Counted from the first letter of the stretch, positions 1-6,147 are shown. The stretch: DNA of 8,327 nucleotides from an uncultured Bacteroidota bacterium (GCA_946479055.1 CAMLEX010000180.1:1-8327), one strand, 5' to 3'. Numbers and translations: made by a program. Notes: a model not told the origin generated them from the sequence alone.

Positions 1-2100
1 TATTTTTTGCATAAAGGATTCACTGCTGATGATCCAGGATGCACCTAACTGGTAGAAGTTTGCCGCCGGATTGTTATTACCAAATCTTGATGACCTTTCC
101 CTTACGAAAGATGCAACGCCAAAATATTTATTGGCATAGTTATAATCCGCCTGCGCCAGGTATTTTTGAAAACTGTGTTCATTAACTCCACCTCTTGGAT
201 TTGTTAAAATATCCGTAGCTGTTGTAGCATAGGGTCTGCCGGGAGGAAGCCCTTTTACCGCCGTGGACAATACGTTGTAATAATTCTGAGTAGCTTCACC
301 TACTGCTAAAGCAGAAATAGTATGCCTGCCAAAACTCCTGTCATACCTTAACCTGTTTGAACTGATAATATTGCTGGCATAAGAATGCGAATTATACAAT
401 TCACCACTACTGGTAGCACCTGAAGCAGATCTTTTATCATAAAAAGACATACTCCTGTAGTTAGTAAACTTTACCCGGTTGTATGTCGCAAAACTTAAAT
501 GTTTTGTAATAACATAATCCAGGTTTAAATCACCGCTCAGATTCAGGCTGTTGGCATTCGACATATCATATTGCAGGCTATGCAAAAAATTATTGTTATC
601 TCTTCCATACCAGTTACCCACTGTTCGCGGATCTCTCGGTGTGCCATCAACATTATAAGCCGAGTCGAAAGGCATATTGGTATAAGCCGGGTATAAAAGA
701 CCTTCAGGATCATAATTATCTTTTGTATAAATGCCGTTGATCAGTACACTCATCTTTAACTTATTTGTTAACCGATGTGTGAGGTTAGTGCGAAAATTAT
801 AACTGGTTTTATCGTTCTTCAGTATTGTACCTTCTTCTTTATAATAATTGCCTGACACATAATATTGCGTTCTATCATTTCCTCCGGAAGCGGATAAGAT
901 ATAATTCTGCGTCATACCGGTTCTGAAAGCCTCATCAAACCAATTGGTATTAGTATTTAAAGCAGCAGGATCGGGAGTGAAAAACGTTGTATGATAATCA
1001 TACAACTGCTGTGTGTTCATCAATTTAAAATTACCTGTTGATGCTTTATTAGAGCCGATAGCAGAACTGAATTCAATTTTTGGTTTTCCTGCTTTACCGG
1101 TTTTAGTGGTAATAATAATAACACCATTACCGGCTCTTGATCCATACAAACCTGTAGCGGCGGCATCTTTTAAAACGGTAACAGATTCAATATCGCTGGG
1201 ATTATAATTACCACCTATATTTCCATCCACTACGATCAATGGACCTGAGCCTGCAGAAATAGTTCCTGCGCCGCGGATAAGAATGGAAGATCCGCTTGTA
1301 GGATCACCGGAAGCCGTTGAAACTACTACACCCGGAGCTCTGCCCTGCAAAAGACTTGAAAGATTGTTGGAGGTAACATCTCTTAACTCATCACCCGAAA
1401 CTGTAGAAACAGAACTTGAAAGATACCTGGCCTTCCTGGCAGAATAACCAACTACTACTATCTCTTTCTCATCAGTTACATCAACTACCATCGTCACGCT
1501 GATGTTTGAAGTATTCCCTATTGTAATACTTGCTTTTTTATACCCTATGGCTGAAAACTCCAATACATCACCCTGCTTCGCATCAATTGAAAAAGACCCA
1601 TCCGCATTAGTATTCGTTCCTTTGTTGGTGCCTTTTACCACCACGGAAATATCCTGCAATGGCTGCCCCTTTTCATCTTTAATTACTCCTTTAATGTCAA
1701 TTGGAGATACCGGATCATCTTTTCTTTGAATAGCAACAACAGGTTTTTCTTTTACCACAATTGTTTTGTCAACAATATCGTAATCCAACTGTTGATCCTG
1801 GAAGCATTTTTTAAGCGCTTCTTCAATGGTAACTTCTTTTACCTGTACAGAAATTTTATCCACTTTTTGCAGAATGGTTTTTTCATAGAAAAAAACAAAT
1901 CCTGTCTGCTTGCGGATGTCTTTAAACACTTTTTCAAGTGACACATTCCTGAGATCCAATGTCACTTTTTGTGCATGACCGCCGGCACTCACCTGGAGAG
2001 CAACGACCATTAAAAGAATAGCAGTTAACTTCATAACCCGTAGCGTTTGTGCAAGCAGTTTGTTTCTTTCTTTTTGCTTGCTCAGTTTTTTTAAAAGCAT
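1..2100 (-). CDS. SusC/RagA-type TonB-dependent outer-membrane receptor with STN signalling domain (3' end outside window)
   Basis: An open frame of 700 codons begins at ATG 2100-2098 and runs off the low-coordinate edge without a stop. Residues 1-44 hold a basic start and a hydrophobic segment (LTAILLMVVALQVSAG) ending near AQ, a signal peptide. Residues about 46-117 match a secretin/TonB N-terminal (STN) domain (VTLDLRNVSLEKVFKDI). About 135-205 is a carboxypeptidase-regulatory-like domain (IKGVIKDEKGQPL, ADGSFSI), followed by VVVGYS at 216-220. The plug spans about 225-335 (LLQGRAPGVVV, ILIRGAGTI, VLKDAAATGLYG, GVIIITTK). The rest is beta-barrel rich in aromatic residues. Family members usually have about 1000-1150 residues, so roughly a third is missing. 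The family imports glycans, peptides or other large ligands with a SusD lipoprotein, powered by TonB; the ligand is not predictable here. The STN domain and the FecR/sigma genes upstream imply it also signals. ATG 2100 is the first ATG after an in-frame stop at 2176-2178; ATG at codon 23 is a weaker alternative. Confidence 0.95.
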   Translation of the reverse strand, partial: MLLKKLSKQKERNKLLAQTLRVMKLTAILLMVVALQVSAGGHAQKVTLDLRNVSLEKVFKDIRKQTGFVFFYEKTILQKVDKISVQVKEVTIEEALKKCFQDQQLDYDIVDKTIVVKEKPVVAIQRKDDPVSPIDIKGVIKDEKGQPLQDISVVVKGTNKGTNTNADGSFSIDAKQGDVLEFSAIGYKKASITIGNTSNISVTMVVDVTDEKEIVVVGYSARKARYLSSSVSTVSGDELRDVTSNNLSSLLQGRAPGVVVSTASGDPTSGSSILIRGAGTISAGSGPLIVVDGNIGGNYNPSDIESVTVLKDAAATGLYGSRAGNGVIIITTKTGKAGKPKIEFSSAIGSNKASTGNFKLMNTQQLYDYHTTFFTPDPAALNTNTNWFDEAFRTGMTQNYILSASGGNDRTQYYVSGNYYKEEGTILKNDKTSYNFRTNLTHRLTNKLKMSVLINGIYTKDNYDPEGLLYPAYTNMPFDSAYNVDGTPRDPRTVGNWYGRDNNNFLHSLQYDMSNANSLNLSGDLNLDYVITKHLSFATYNRVKFTNYRSMSFYDKRSASGATSSGELYNSHSYASNIISSNRLRYDRSFGRHTISALAVGEATQNYYNVLSTAVKGLPPGRPYATTATDILTNPRGGVNEHSFQKYLAQADYNYANKYFGVASFVRERSSRFGNNNPAANFYQLGASWIISSESFMQKI

Positions 2101-2133
2101 AGTTTTGTAATGTTTGGGTTGAACAATGGTTAC

Positions 2134-2153
2134 TCTCCCGCTTAGGCGGGAGA
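2134..2153 (-). promoter_or_regulatory. Perfect 8-bp hairpin in the SusC 5' leader
   Basis: TCTCCCGC and GCGGGAGA form a perfect 8-bp GC-rich stem around a four-base loop, about 34-53 bases before the SusC start codon. On the coding (minus) strand no T-run follows it, so it is not a typical terminator. A leader RNA structure affecting stability or translation, or a protein-binding dyad, is possible. The function is inferred; the stem itself is plain in the sequence. Confidence 0.5.
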
Positions 2154-2188
2154 TAGCAGTTTGATCGCTGTATGTTTACCTGTTTAGC

Positions 2189-2235
2189 CTTTACTTTTTA
2201 CCGGGGACATGCCAGTGTTCCCGGTTTTGTTAAAG
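2189..2235. promoter_or_regulatory. Long hairpin between fecR-like and susC-like genes
   Basis: Positions 2200-2210 and 2215-2225 pair over 11 bp (including two G-T pairs) around the loop GCCA. CTTTA at 2189-2193 can pair with TAAAG at 2231-2235 outside an A/T-rich internal loop. On the plus strand the core is followed by TTTTGTT, giving a weak terminator shape, but no gene is seen on that strand. On the minus strand, the direction of transcription, it is followed by AAAAAG, so it should not terminate the operon. It may be a processing or stability element within a FecR-SusC transcript, or a cruciform-forming dyad. Confidence 0.5.
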
Positions 2236-2275
2236 CTTCAGGAGAAAACACGAAATAATTAAAGCAGCCAGCTAA

Positions 2276-2348
2276 TTGTGAATGGTGAGTGGTGAGTTAA
2301 TACCCTACGTGCAATGCTCACTCACAACTGACGACTCACTACTCACAA
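2276..2348. repeat. Inverted heptad repeat spanning the FecR stop codon
   Basis: Two 23-base arms, 2276-2298 and 2326-2348, are inverted copies matching at 19 of 23 positions, separated by 27 bases. Each arm is built of 7-bp units: on the plus strand GTGAATG-GTGAGTG-GTGAGTT, and on the minus strand GTGAGTA-GTGAGTC-GTCAGTT followed by GTGAGTG in the spacer. The TGA stop of the FecR gene (2345-2343) lies inside the first minus-strand unit, so the repeat abuts and slightly overlaps the gene. It resembles a small intergenic repeat element more than a terminator, as no T-run follows the second arm. Confidence 0.6.
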
Positions 2349-3536
2349 ATTTGATCTCACGGTTACATTTTTTCCTTCCAGCGTATAGGATACGCCAGCC
2401 AATTTTAATATTTGCAACACTTGTGAAAGTGATGCCTGCCTACGAATAGAACCGGTAAAAAGTTTTTTGGACACAGCCCCTTCAAAACTTATCTGCACAT
2501 CGTACCAGCGGGACAGCTGGCGCATGATAGCCGGCAGATCATCATCCTGGAATTCAAACATGCCCGTTTTCCATGCTAACTCTTTTCCTAAATCCGCCTG
2601 CTGAACTTTTAATTTTTCATTTTCTTTATTCAATACGGCCTGTTGTAAAGGTTGCAGCAATACAATGCTGCCAGCCTTTGTTACTTTTACTTTTCCTTCC
2701 GCCAGGGTAGTTTTAACAGCCGCTTCATCATCATAAGCATTGATATTAAAATGTGTGCCCAAAACCTGCACTTCGCCACCATCTGCTCCGGATGCTGATG
2801 CAATCTTTACAGTAAAAGGTTTTGCAGCGTCATGTGCTACTTCAAAATAGGCTTCCCCGGTTATCTCTACTCTTCTTTCATTCCCTGTAAAAGTTGTTGG
2901 AAAACGGATAGATGAAGCAGCATTCAGCCAGACTTTGGAACCATCAGCTAATTGCAGATGATATTGGTTGCCCCTGGCTGTGGACATTGTGTTATATACT
3001 ACTTTATCCATTGCTGCATTATTTCCTGCATACGAAATCTGTCCATCCATTTTCAACACTTTCATATTTCCTTCCTGGGCCAGTGTACCATTAGCAGCAC
3101 TATCCAGTACAATAGTAGAACCATCGGCCAAAGTAAGAATGGCGTTATCATGACCCGGCGCCACATCATGGTTTTGTTTTGGCTTTTGTATTGAAACAAT
3201 GCTTGTATTTTTTGCTGAACTATTATTGAAATACAGAAAAGCTGTTACACCTGCTATGAAAATGATAGATGCAGCAATGGATAAACGTTTACGGTTGGTT
3301 AATGAAAACAAACGCCGTTTTGGCGCAGGTTTAATTTTTTCATGGATCAGTGAAAGCAATCTTTCAGCCTTAGTATGCTGAATGTTTGAACCGAAATCAT
3401 TCCTGAATTTTTCTTCCATCAGGTTGCGCAATTCCTGGTTGTCTGTACTCTCCAGGTAGTGCAGCACCCAATACTTATCCTCTTCCGACCAATAATCGTT
3501 TTCAAACAATTGCTTTAGCCGCTGTTCCGTATTCAT
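2343..3536 (-). CDS. FecR-family anti-sigma factor with DUF4974-like C-terminal domain
   Basis: The product is 397 residues if started at ATG 3536 (MNTEQRLKQLFEN). Residues 1-80 are a charged cytoplasmic anti-sigma region. One transmembrane helix follows at about 85-103 (LSIAASIIFIAGVTAFLYF). The periplasmic part holds a FecR domain at about 184-285 (LADGSKVWLNAASSIRFP, VEITGEAYFEV, VLGTHFNINAY, TTLAEGKVKV) and a C-terminal DUF4974/STN-like domain at about 326-394 (FEFQDDDLPAIMRQLSRWYDV). This is the classic Bacteroidota layout and size. It should hold the sigma factor encoded upstream and be relieved by the STN domain of the SusC-type receptor encoded downstream. The frame stays open to an ATG at 3710, only 8 bases after the sigma stop, but those 58 extra codons are low-complexity, match no domain I recognise and cover the intergenic repeats and C/T tract. 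I therefore prefer the shorter start. Confidence 0.93.
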   Translation of the reverse strand: MNTEQRLKQLFENDYWSEEDKYWVLHYLESTDNQELRNLMEEKFRNDFGSNIQHTKAERLLSLIHEKIKPAPKRRLFSLTNRKRLSIAASIIFIAGVTAFLYFNNSSAKNTSIVSIQKPKQNHDVAPGHDNAILTLADGSTIVLDSAANGTLAQEGNMKVLKMDGQISYAGNNAAMDKVVYNTMSTARGNQYHLQLADGSKVWLNAASSIRFPTTFTGNERRVEITGEAYFEVAHDAAKPFTVKIASASGADGGEVQVLGTHFNINAYDDEAAVKTTLAEGKVKVTKAGSIVLLQPLQQAVLNKENEKLKVQQADLGKELAWKTGMFEFQDDDLPAIMRQLSRWYDVQISFEGAVSKKLFTGSIRRQASLSQVLQILKLAGVSYTLEGKNVTVRSNL

Positions 3537-3550
3537 TGAATTTTTCAATG
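3534..3550. promoter_or_regulatory. Perfect dyad overlapping the FecR start codon
   Basis: CATTGAA and TTCAATG form a perfect 7-bp inverted repeat around a 3-base spacer. The ATG of the preferred FecR start is the last three bases of the minus-strand copy. In mRNA the start codon would sit in the 3' arm of a short A/U-rich hairpin; in DNA it could be a small operator. The structure is visible; the regulatory role is inferred. Confidence 0.4.
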
Positions 3551-3580
3551 TATTCTTTTGAGTAAATACAATCGGGCAGC

Positions 3581-3612
3581 AAAAAAGGGGGGATAGAAAA
3601 AAATATATTTTT
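3581..3612 (-). promoter_or_regulatory. A/T palindrome plus C6T6 tract upstream of FecR gene, possible ECF-type promoter region
   Basis: Reading toward FecR on the minus strand there is a perfect 14-bp A/T palindrome (3612-3599, A5-TATA-T5), then TTCTAT, then six C and six T (3592-3581), ending about 45 bases before the start codon. The gap between the sigma and FecR genes is long (182 bases), room for a separate promoter. I see no match to the housekeeping Bacteroidota pattern TAnnTTTG here. A promoter used by the cognate ECF sigma factor is a reasonable guess, not shown by the sequence. Confidence 0.3.
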
Positions 3613-3629
3613 AGTGGTCCTGGGAAATT

Positions 3630-3650
3630 TGACGGATGACAGTTGACAGA
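3630..3650. repeat. Three tandem 7-bp repeats
   Basis: Three head-to-tail heptamers, TGACGGA-TGACAGT-TGACAGA on the plus strand, lie in the gap between the sigma and FecR genes. They share the period of the heptad repeats at 2276-2348 but not their sequence. They are short and imperfect, so chance or slippage cannot be excluded. Confidence 0.4.
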
Positions 3651-3682
3651 CAACAGCCTGCTTGTTGATTTTTGTTTTGCCG

Positions 3683-3696
3683 GAATCAATTGATTC
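3683..3696. repeat. Perfect 14-bp palindrome downstream of the sigma gene
   Basis: GAATCAATTGATTC is fully self-complementary and begins 22 bases past the sigma stop codon. With no spacer it makes a poor RNA hairpin and there is no adjacent T-run, so it is not a terminator. About one such palindrome would be expected by chance in a window this size, so its value lies only in its intergenic position. Confidence 0.3.
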
Positions 3697-3718
3697 TTGT
3701 TACCAGCCATCCAGAAGA

Positions 3719-4306
3719 TCAGGAATTGGCAAACAGAAAAACGAAGATCCCTGAATTTACAGCTACAGATGATTGCGGATGATGATGTACATATTCTTTT
3801 ACAAAGCTGACAGCTGATGACAAATATTCCTTTACTGTGTATTTAGATATCTGGAGTGCTGAGGCTGTTTCTTCGTACGTTTTTCCCTGTATTTTACAAA
3901 GCTCAAAAACTTTTCTTTTTTGTGGGGAAAGTTGTGCCATAGCATTTTCCAGGATCTGCCATTGCAGGTTGTACTTCATTTCATCAATAATGTCATCAGG
4001 TTCCTGTAATTGCTGGTAAGCTGATGACTCTCTTAATTTTTTCCGAAGCAGGTTTACCGATTTATTATAACATAATACAAACAACCAGCCACCTACTGAT
4101 TGCTCCAGGCTGACGGTTTTTCTTTTTTCCCATAACGTTATAAAAACTTCCTGCAAAATATCTTCAGCTGCGTCCTTATCACGGGTGATCTTTATTGCAT
4201 TACAATAAACAGGATGAAAGTATTGGCGATAGATAGCATCAAAAGCAGTACGGTCATCCTGAACAAGACGACATAACAGTTCGTATTCAGCAGCAGTTAC
4301 CGGCAA
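3719..4306 (-). CDS. ECF RNA polymerase sigma factor (SusC/FecR-associated), apparent TTG start
   Basis: The 195-residue product carries a sigma-70 region 2 at about 21-90 (AFDAIYRQYFHPVY, DAAEDILQEVFITLWEKR, GGWLFVLCYNKSVNLLRKK) and a region 4 at about 117-172 (LSPQKRKVFELCKIQGKTYEE, LQISKYTVKEYLSSAV), with no large extra domain. This is the usual ECF size. It directs RNA polymerase to its target promoters, and the FecR gene that follows should encode its membrane anti-sigma factor. The start is unusual: the only sensible in-frame initiator is TTG at 4306, since an in-frame TGA lies at 4315-4313. An ATG at 4316-4314 is in another frame and runs only nine codons. A single-base frameshift would join that ATG to the sigma frame. 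The C-terminus ends in a short hydrophobic tail (GIFVFLFANS) after a histidine-rich stretch. Confidence 0.93.
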   Translation of the reverse strand: MPVTAAEYELLCRLVQDDRTAFDAIYRQYFHPVYCNAIKITRDKDAAEDILQEVFITLWEKRKTVSLEQSVGGWLFVLCYNKSVNLLRKKLRESSAYQQLQEPDDIIDEMKYNLQWQILENAMAQLSPQKRKVFELCKIQGKTYEETASALQISKYTVKEYLSSAVSFVKEYVHHHPQSSVAVNSGIFVFLFANS

Positions 4307-4451
4307 AGGAAATCATTTTAAATCTTAGAAATCGTTTGAAAAACCAGCGACATTTAAATAAAGCAGTTGTAGATCGCCTTAGCTAATGTAAACCCATTAA
4401 TAAAGATTTTGATGCGCAACCGGATGCGCAAAATTTAACCAATGACTTGCA
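4307..4451. other. Intergenic gap upstream of sigma gene
   Basis: These 145 bases separate the metalloprotease-like gene from the sigma gene. They contain the 18-bp dyad at 4413-4430 and otherwise A/T-rich sequence. I found no clear terminator for the upstream gene and no convincing TTTG / TAnnTTTG promoter pair, so whether the sigma gene is transcribed separately cannot be settled by eye. Confidence 0.5.
4413..4430. promoter_or_regulatory. Near-perfect 18-bp dyad, possible operator upstream of sigma gene
   Basis: TGCGCA-A-CCGG-A-TGCGCA is self-complementary at 16 of 18 positions, with only the A bases flanking CCGG breaking symmetry. It can also be read as a direct repeat of GATGCGCAA (4411-4419 and 4423-4431, period 12). 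It is much more GC-rich than its surroundings and lies about 107-124 bases before the sigma start. No T-run follows on the minus strand, so a terminator is unlikely. A binding site for a dimeric regulator is the main alternative. Confidence 0.45.
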
Positions 4452-6050
4452 CTATTCATTAAACACTCCTGCTTCGGCCAGTGCAGCAAATTGCTGCCCA
4501 TCGTGGGCGGAGTTCATAACAATTTTAAAATAACGTAAAGTTTTTGGAGTTGAAAGATATATAACCTGCTGCCCGGCAAAATCTTTCAACTGATGATTAC
4601 CTAAGCTTTCCCAACTACTATTGTCGCTACTTATTAAAAGTTCAATTTCTTTTACCTTACGCTGACCGCTTCGTTGTGATAGTGTAAATCCTTTTGCCGG
4701 CAATGATTGTTTCATATCCACCGTAAGAAAATGCGGGTATGAAACGGCGTTTGAACTCCAACGGGAATGCCAGTAAGTATTCGGATCGTTATCCAGGATA
4801 TTAGCAGCCTTTCCATTCTCTGCAGCTGTTTCTTCCGAACTGAATGAAAGTACACTCCAGTTGGTTTTATCGTATTCATTTTTCAGCCCGAAATCAATAA
4901 CCGGAAGATCCGATTGAAATTCGTAACCGTAAGAAGTCCAGGTATCATTCCCGTTTGCATGGTTGAGGATCACACTGAACTCATATCCCATATTTCCTTT
5001 CTCCCAAAACTCGCTGACGGGCATGGTTATATAAAAACTGTCTGTGGCTATTGGTTTTGTTACCCAGGTCATTGCTGTATAACCACCGGCATTACTAACC
5101 GGCCTGTTATAAAAACTAATATCACTCACCGGTACGTCACTGGTAAACTTACCCGACACTACAATGTTGCCGTTTGAATAATTGGCATATATCTTTTTAA
5201 TGAATGCTTTCGTTATACCGTAAAAAGTTTTGTCTGTTTTGGTAAATAGCTGGCCATTGTTGAGGATAGCACAACTGGATTGAGTGAGAAAGGTAGGCGT
5301 CTTTCCGTAGGAATAATTACCACCCCCCATTAATGAAGTGCCAAAAGCGGGGTCATTTCTTTCCGACACTCTTTCTCCCGAATGAGGAAGATTGATGCCA
5401 TGCCCCAATTCATGAAGCATACCCCCTATCCATTTGGTTGCTTCTGATCCTATTGTACCAGTAGTTCCAAGGTTTACTGCATCAAGTCCCGGGAAATCCA
5501 GTGCATAACACCAACGGCCAATACCATAATAAGGAACATTTGAATTCTGAACGGCATCAGGGCCCGTTACATTCACTGCTGAAATAACTAAATAATGATC
5601 GCTCTTTTTCTCAGTGGGATTAGTAGTAAAATAAGCATTGATTTCATCTGACATCGCCTGGGCACCCCCATTATACGGGTAAGTGCTTTGCGGGTACTTG
5701 CCTTTTATCAGGGTTATCTTAATCAATTTCTTCGCATCATCTTTCAGCAGGCCAAAGGTCTTATCACTATAGCCCCAATACTTCATCCATTTTTTATAAA
5801 ACTCCTGGCCGTCTAATAACATTTTACTTAAGCGTTTGTGATATTCATCATTGGGCTGGCGGTCAGAAGCTACAAAATAAATGATGTTCAGGTTGTACTT
5901 GTACTCCGATGTATAATTCACTACAACAGGGTGCGGAGGCGGTGGTTGTGGAGGCGGGGTTGAAAGGGTGTTGCTTTTTTTACAGGATTCAACGAATGCA
6001 ATACTGCAGATCAGAAAAAAAGAGAAAATAAATTTATGTTTCATTATCAT
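4452..6050 (-). CDS. Putative metzincin-like zinc metalloprotease lipoprotein with C-terminal F5/8C (discoidin) domain
   Basis: The 532-residue product begins with a lipoprotein signal: basic residues, a hydrophobic core, and a likely lipidated Cys23 in FVESC. This is followed by KKSN and a proline-rich linker (31-42). No acidic residue follows the cysteine, so surface export is uncertain. The central domain (about 50-290) carries HELGHGINLPH at 213-223, giving zinc ligands His213, His217 and His223 and the catalytic Glu214. SLMGG at 239-243 fits the methionine turn of metzincins. The usual glycine of HExxHxxGxxH is asparagine (Asn220). A beta-rich stretch (about 285-385) precedes an F5/8 type C domain at about 395-532 (ILDNDPNTYWHSRW, then LLISSDNSSWESLG), a fold that often binds carbohydrate. 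Likely role: a cell-envelope or surface protease or glycoprotease; the substrate is unknown. ATG 6050 is used; ATG 6044 is equally possible. The exact peptidase family is not recognised. Confidence 0.8.
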   Translation of the reverse strand: MIMKHKFIFSFFLICSIAFVESCKKSNTLSTPPPQPPPPHPVVVNYTSEYKYNLNIIYFVASDRQPNDEYHKRLSKMLLDGQEFYKKWMKYWGYSDKTFGLLKDDAKKLIKITLIKGKYPQSTYPYNGGAQAMSDEINAYFTTNPTEKKSDHYLVISAVNVTGPDAVQNSNVPYYGIGRWCYALDFPGLDAVNLGTTGTIGSEATKWIGGMLHELGHGINLPHSGERVSERNDPAFGTSLMGGGNYSYGKTPTFLTQSSCAILNNGQLFTKTDKTFYGITKAFIKKIYANYSNGNIVVSGKFTSDVPVSDISFYNRPVSNAGGYTAMTWVTKPIATDSFYITMPVSEFWEKGNMGYEFSVILNHANGNDTWTSYGYEFQSDLPVIDFGLKNEYDKTNWSVLSFSSEETAAENGKAANILDNDPNTYWHSRWSSNAVSYPHFLTVDMKQSLPAKGFTLSQRSGQRKVKEIELLISSDNSSWESLGNHQLKDFAGQQVIYLSTPKTLRYFKIVMNSAHDGQQFAALAEAGVFNE

Positions 6051-6092
6051 TTTACAATTATATTTTAAACAATCACGGTTTTTGCAATGCTG

Positions 6093-6119
6093 AAAAAAGA
6101 ACCCCGCCTGTGACGGGGT
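6093..6119 (-). terminator. Rho-independent terminator of the VCBS gene
   Basis: On the minus strand, ACCCCG (6119-6114) and CGGGGT (6106-6101) form a six-pair GC-rich stem around a 7-base loop, followed by TCTTTTTT. It begins 28 bases after the TAG/TAA-side end of the VCBS frame at 6148 and lies before the metalloprotease start. This is a textbook intrinsic terminator and implies the downstream genes have their own promoter. Confidence 0.85.
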
Positions 6120-6147
6120 CTTTGTTCTGCCTGCTTAACTGCAAAAA

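Noticed and set aside
1013..1941. Plus-strand open frames of 64-75 codons opposite the SusC gene
   Set aside because: They are antisense shadows of a continuous, well-conserved SusC frame, with no domain or start context of their own.
2276..2348. Heptad repeats considered as a CRISPR array
   Set aside because: The units are 7 bp, imperfect and without spacers of regular length; there are no cas genes.
3537..3710. A 58-codon N-terminal extension of the FecR frame starting at ATG 3710
   Set aside because: It covers repeats, a palindrome and homopolymer tracts, has no recognisable domain, and FecR proteins normally begin with a segment like MNTEQRLKQLFEN. The shorter start fits the family length.
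2912..4019. Plus-strand open frames of about 60-80 codons opposite FecR and sigma genes
   Set aside because: Composition and position are fully explained by the minus-strand genes.
5935..5965. GGC/GGT-rich stretch on the plus strand near the metalloprotease N-terminus
   Set aside because: It simply encodes the proline-rich linker after the lipobox on the minus strand.
6055..6087. TTG-22 bases-TATAATTG on the minus strand, resembling the Bacteroidota TTG / TAnnTTTG promoter
   Set aside because: It has one mismatch in the -7 box and would place the transcript start at the start codon itself, so it would need leaderless translation. A promoter is expected nearby because of the terminator, but this match is too weak to call.
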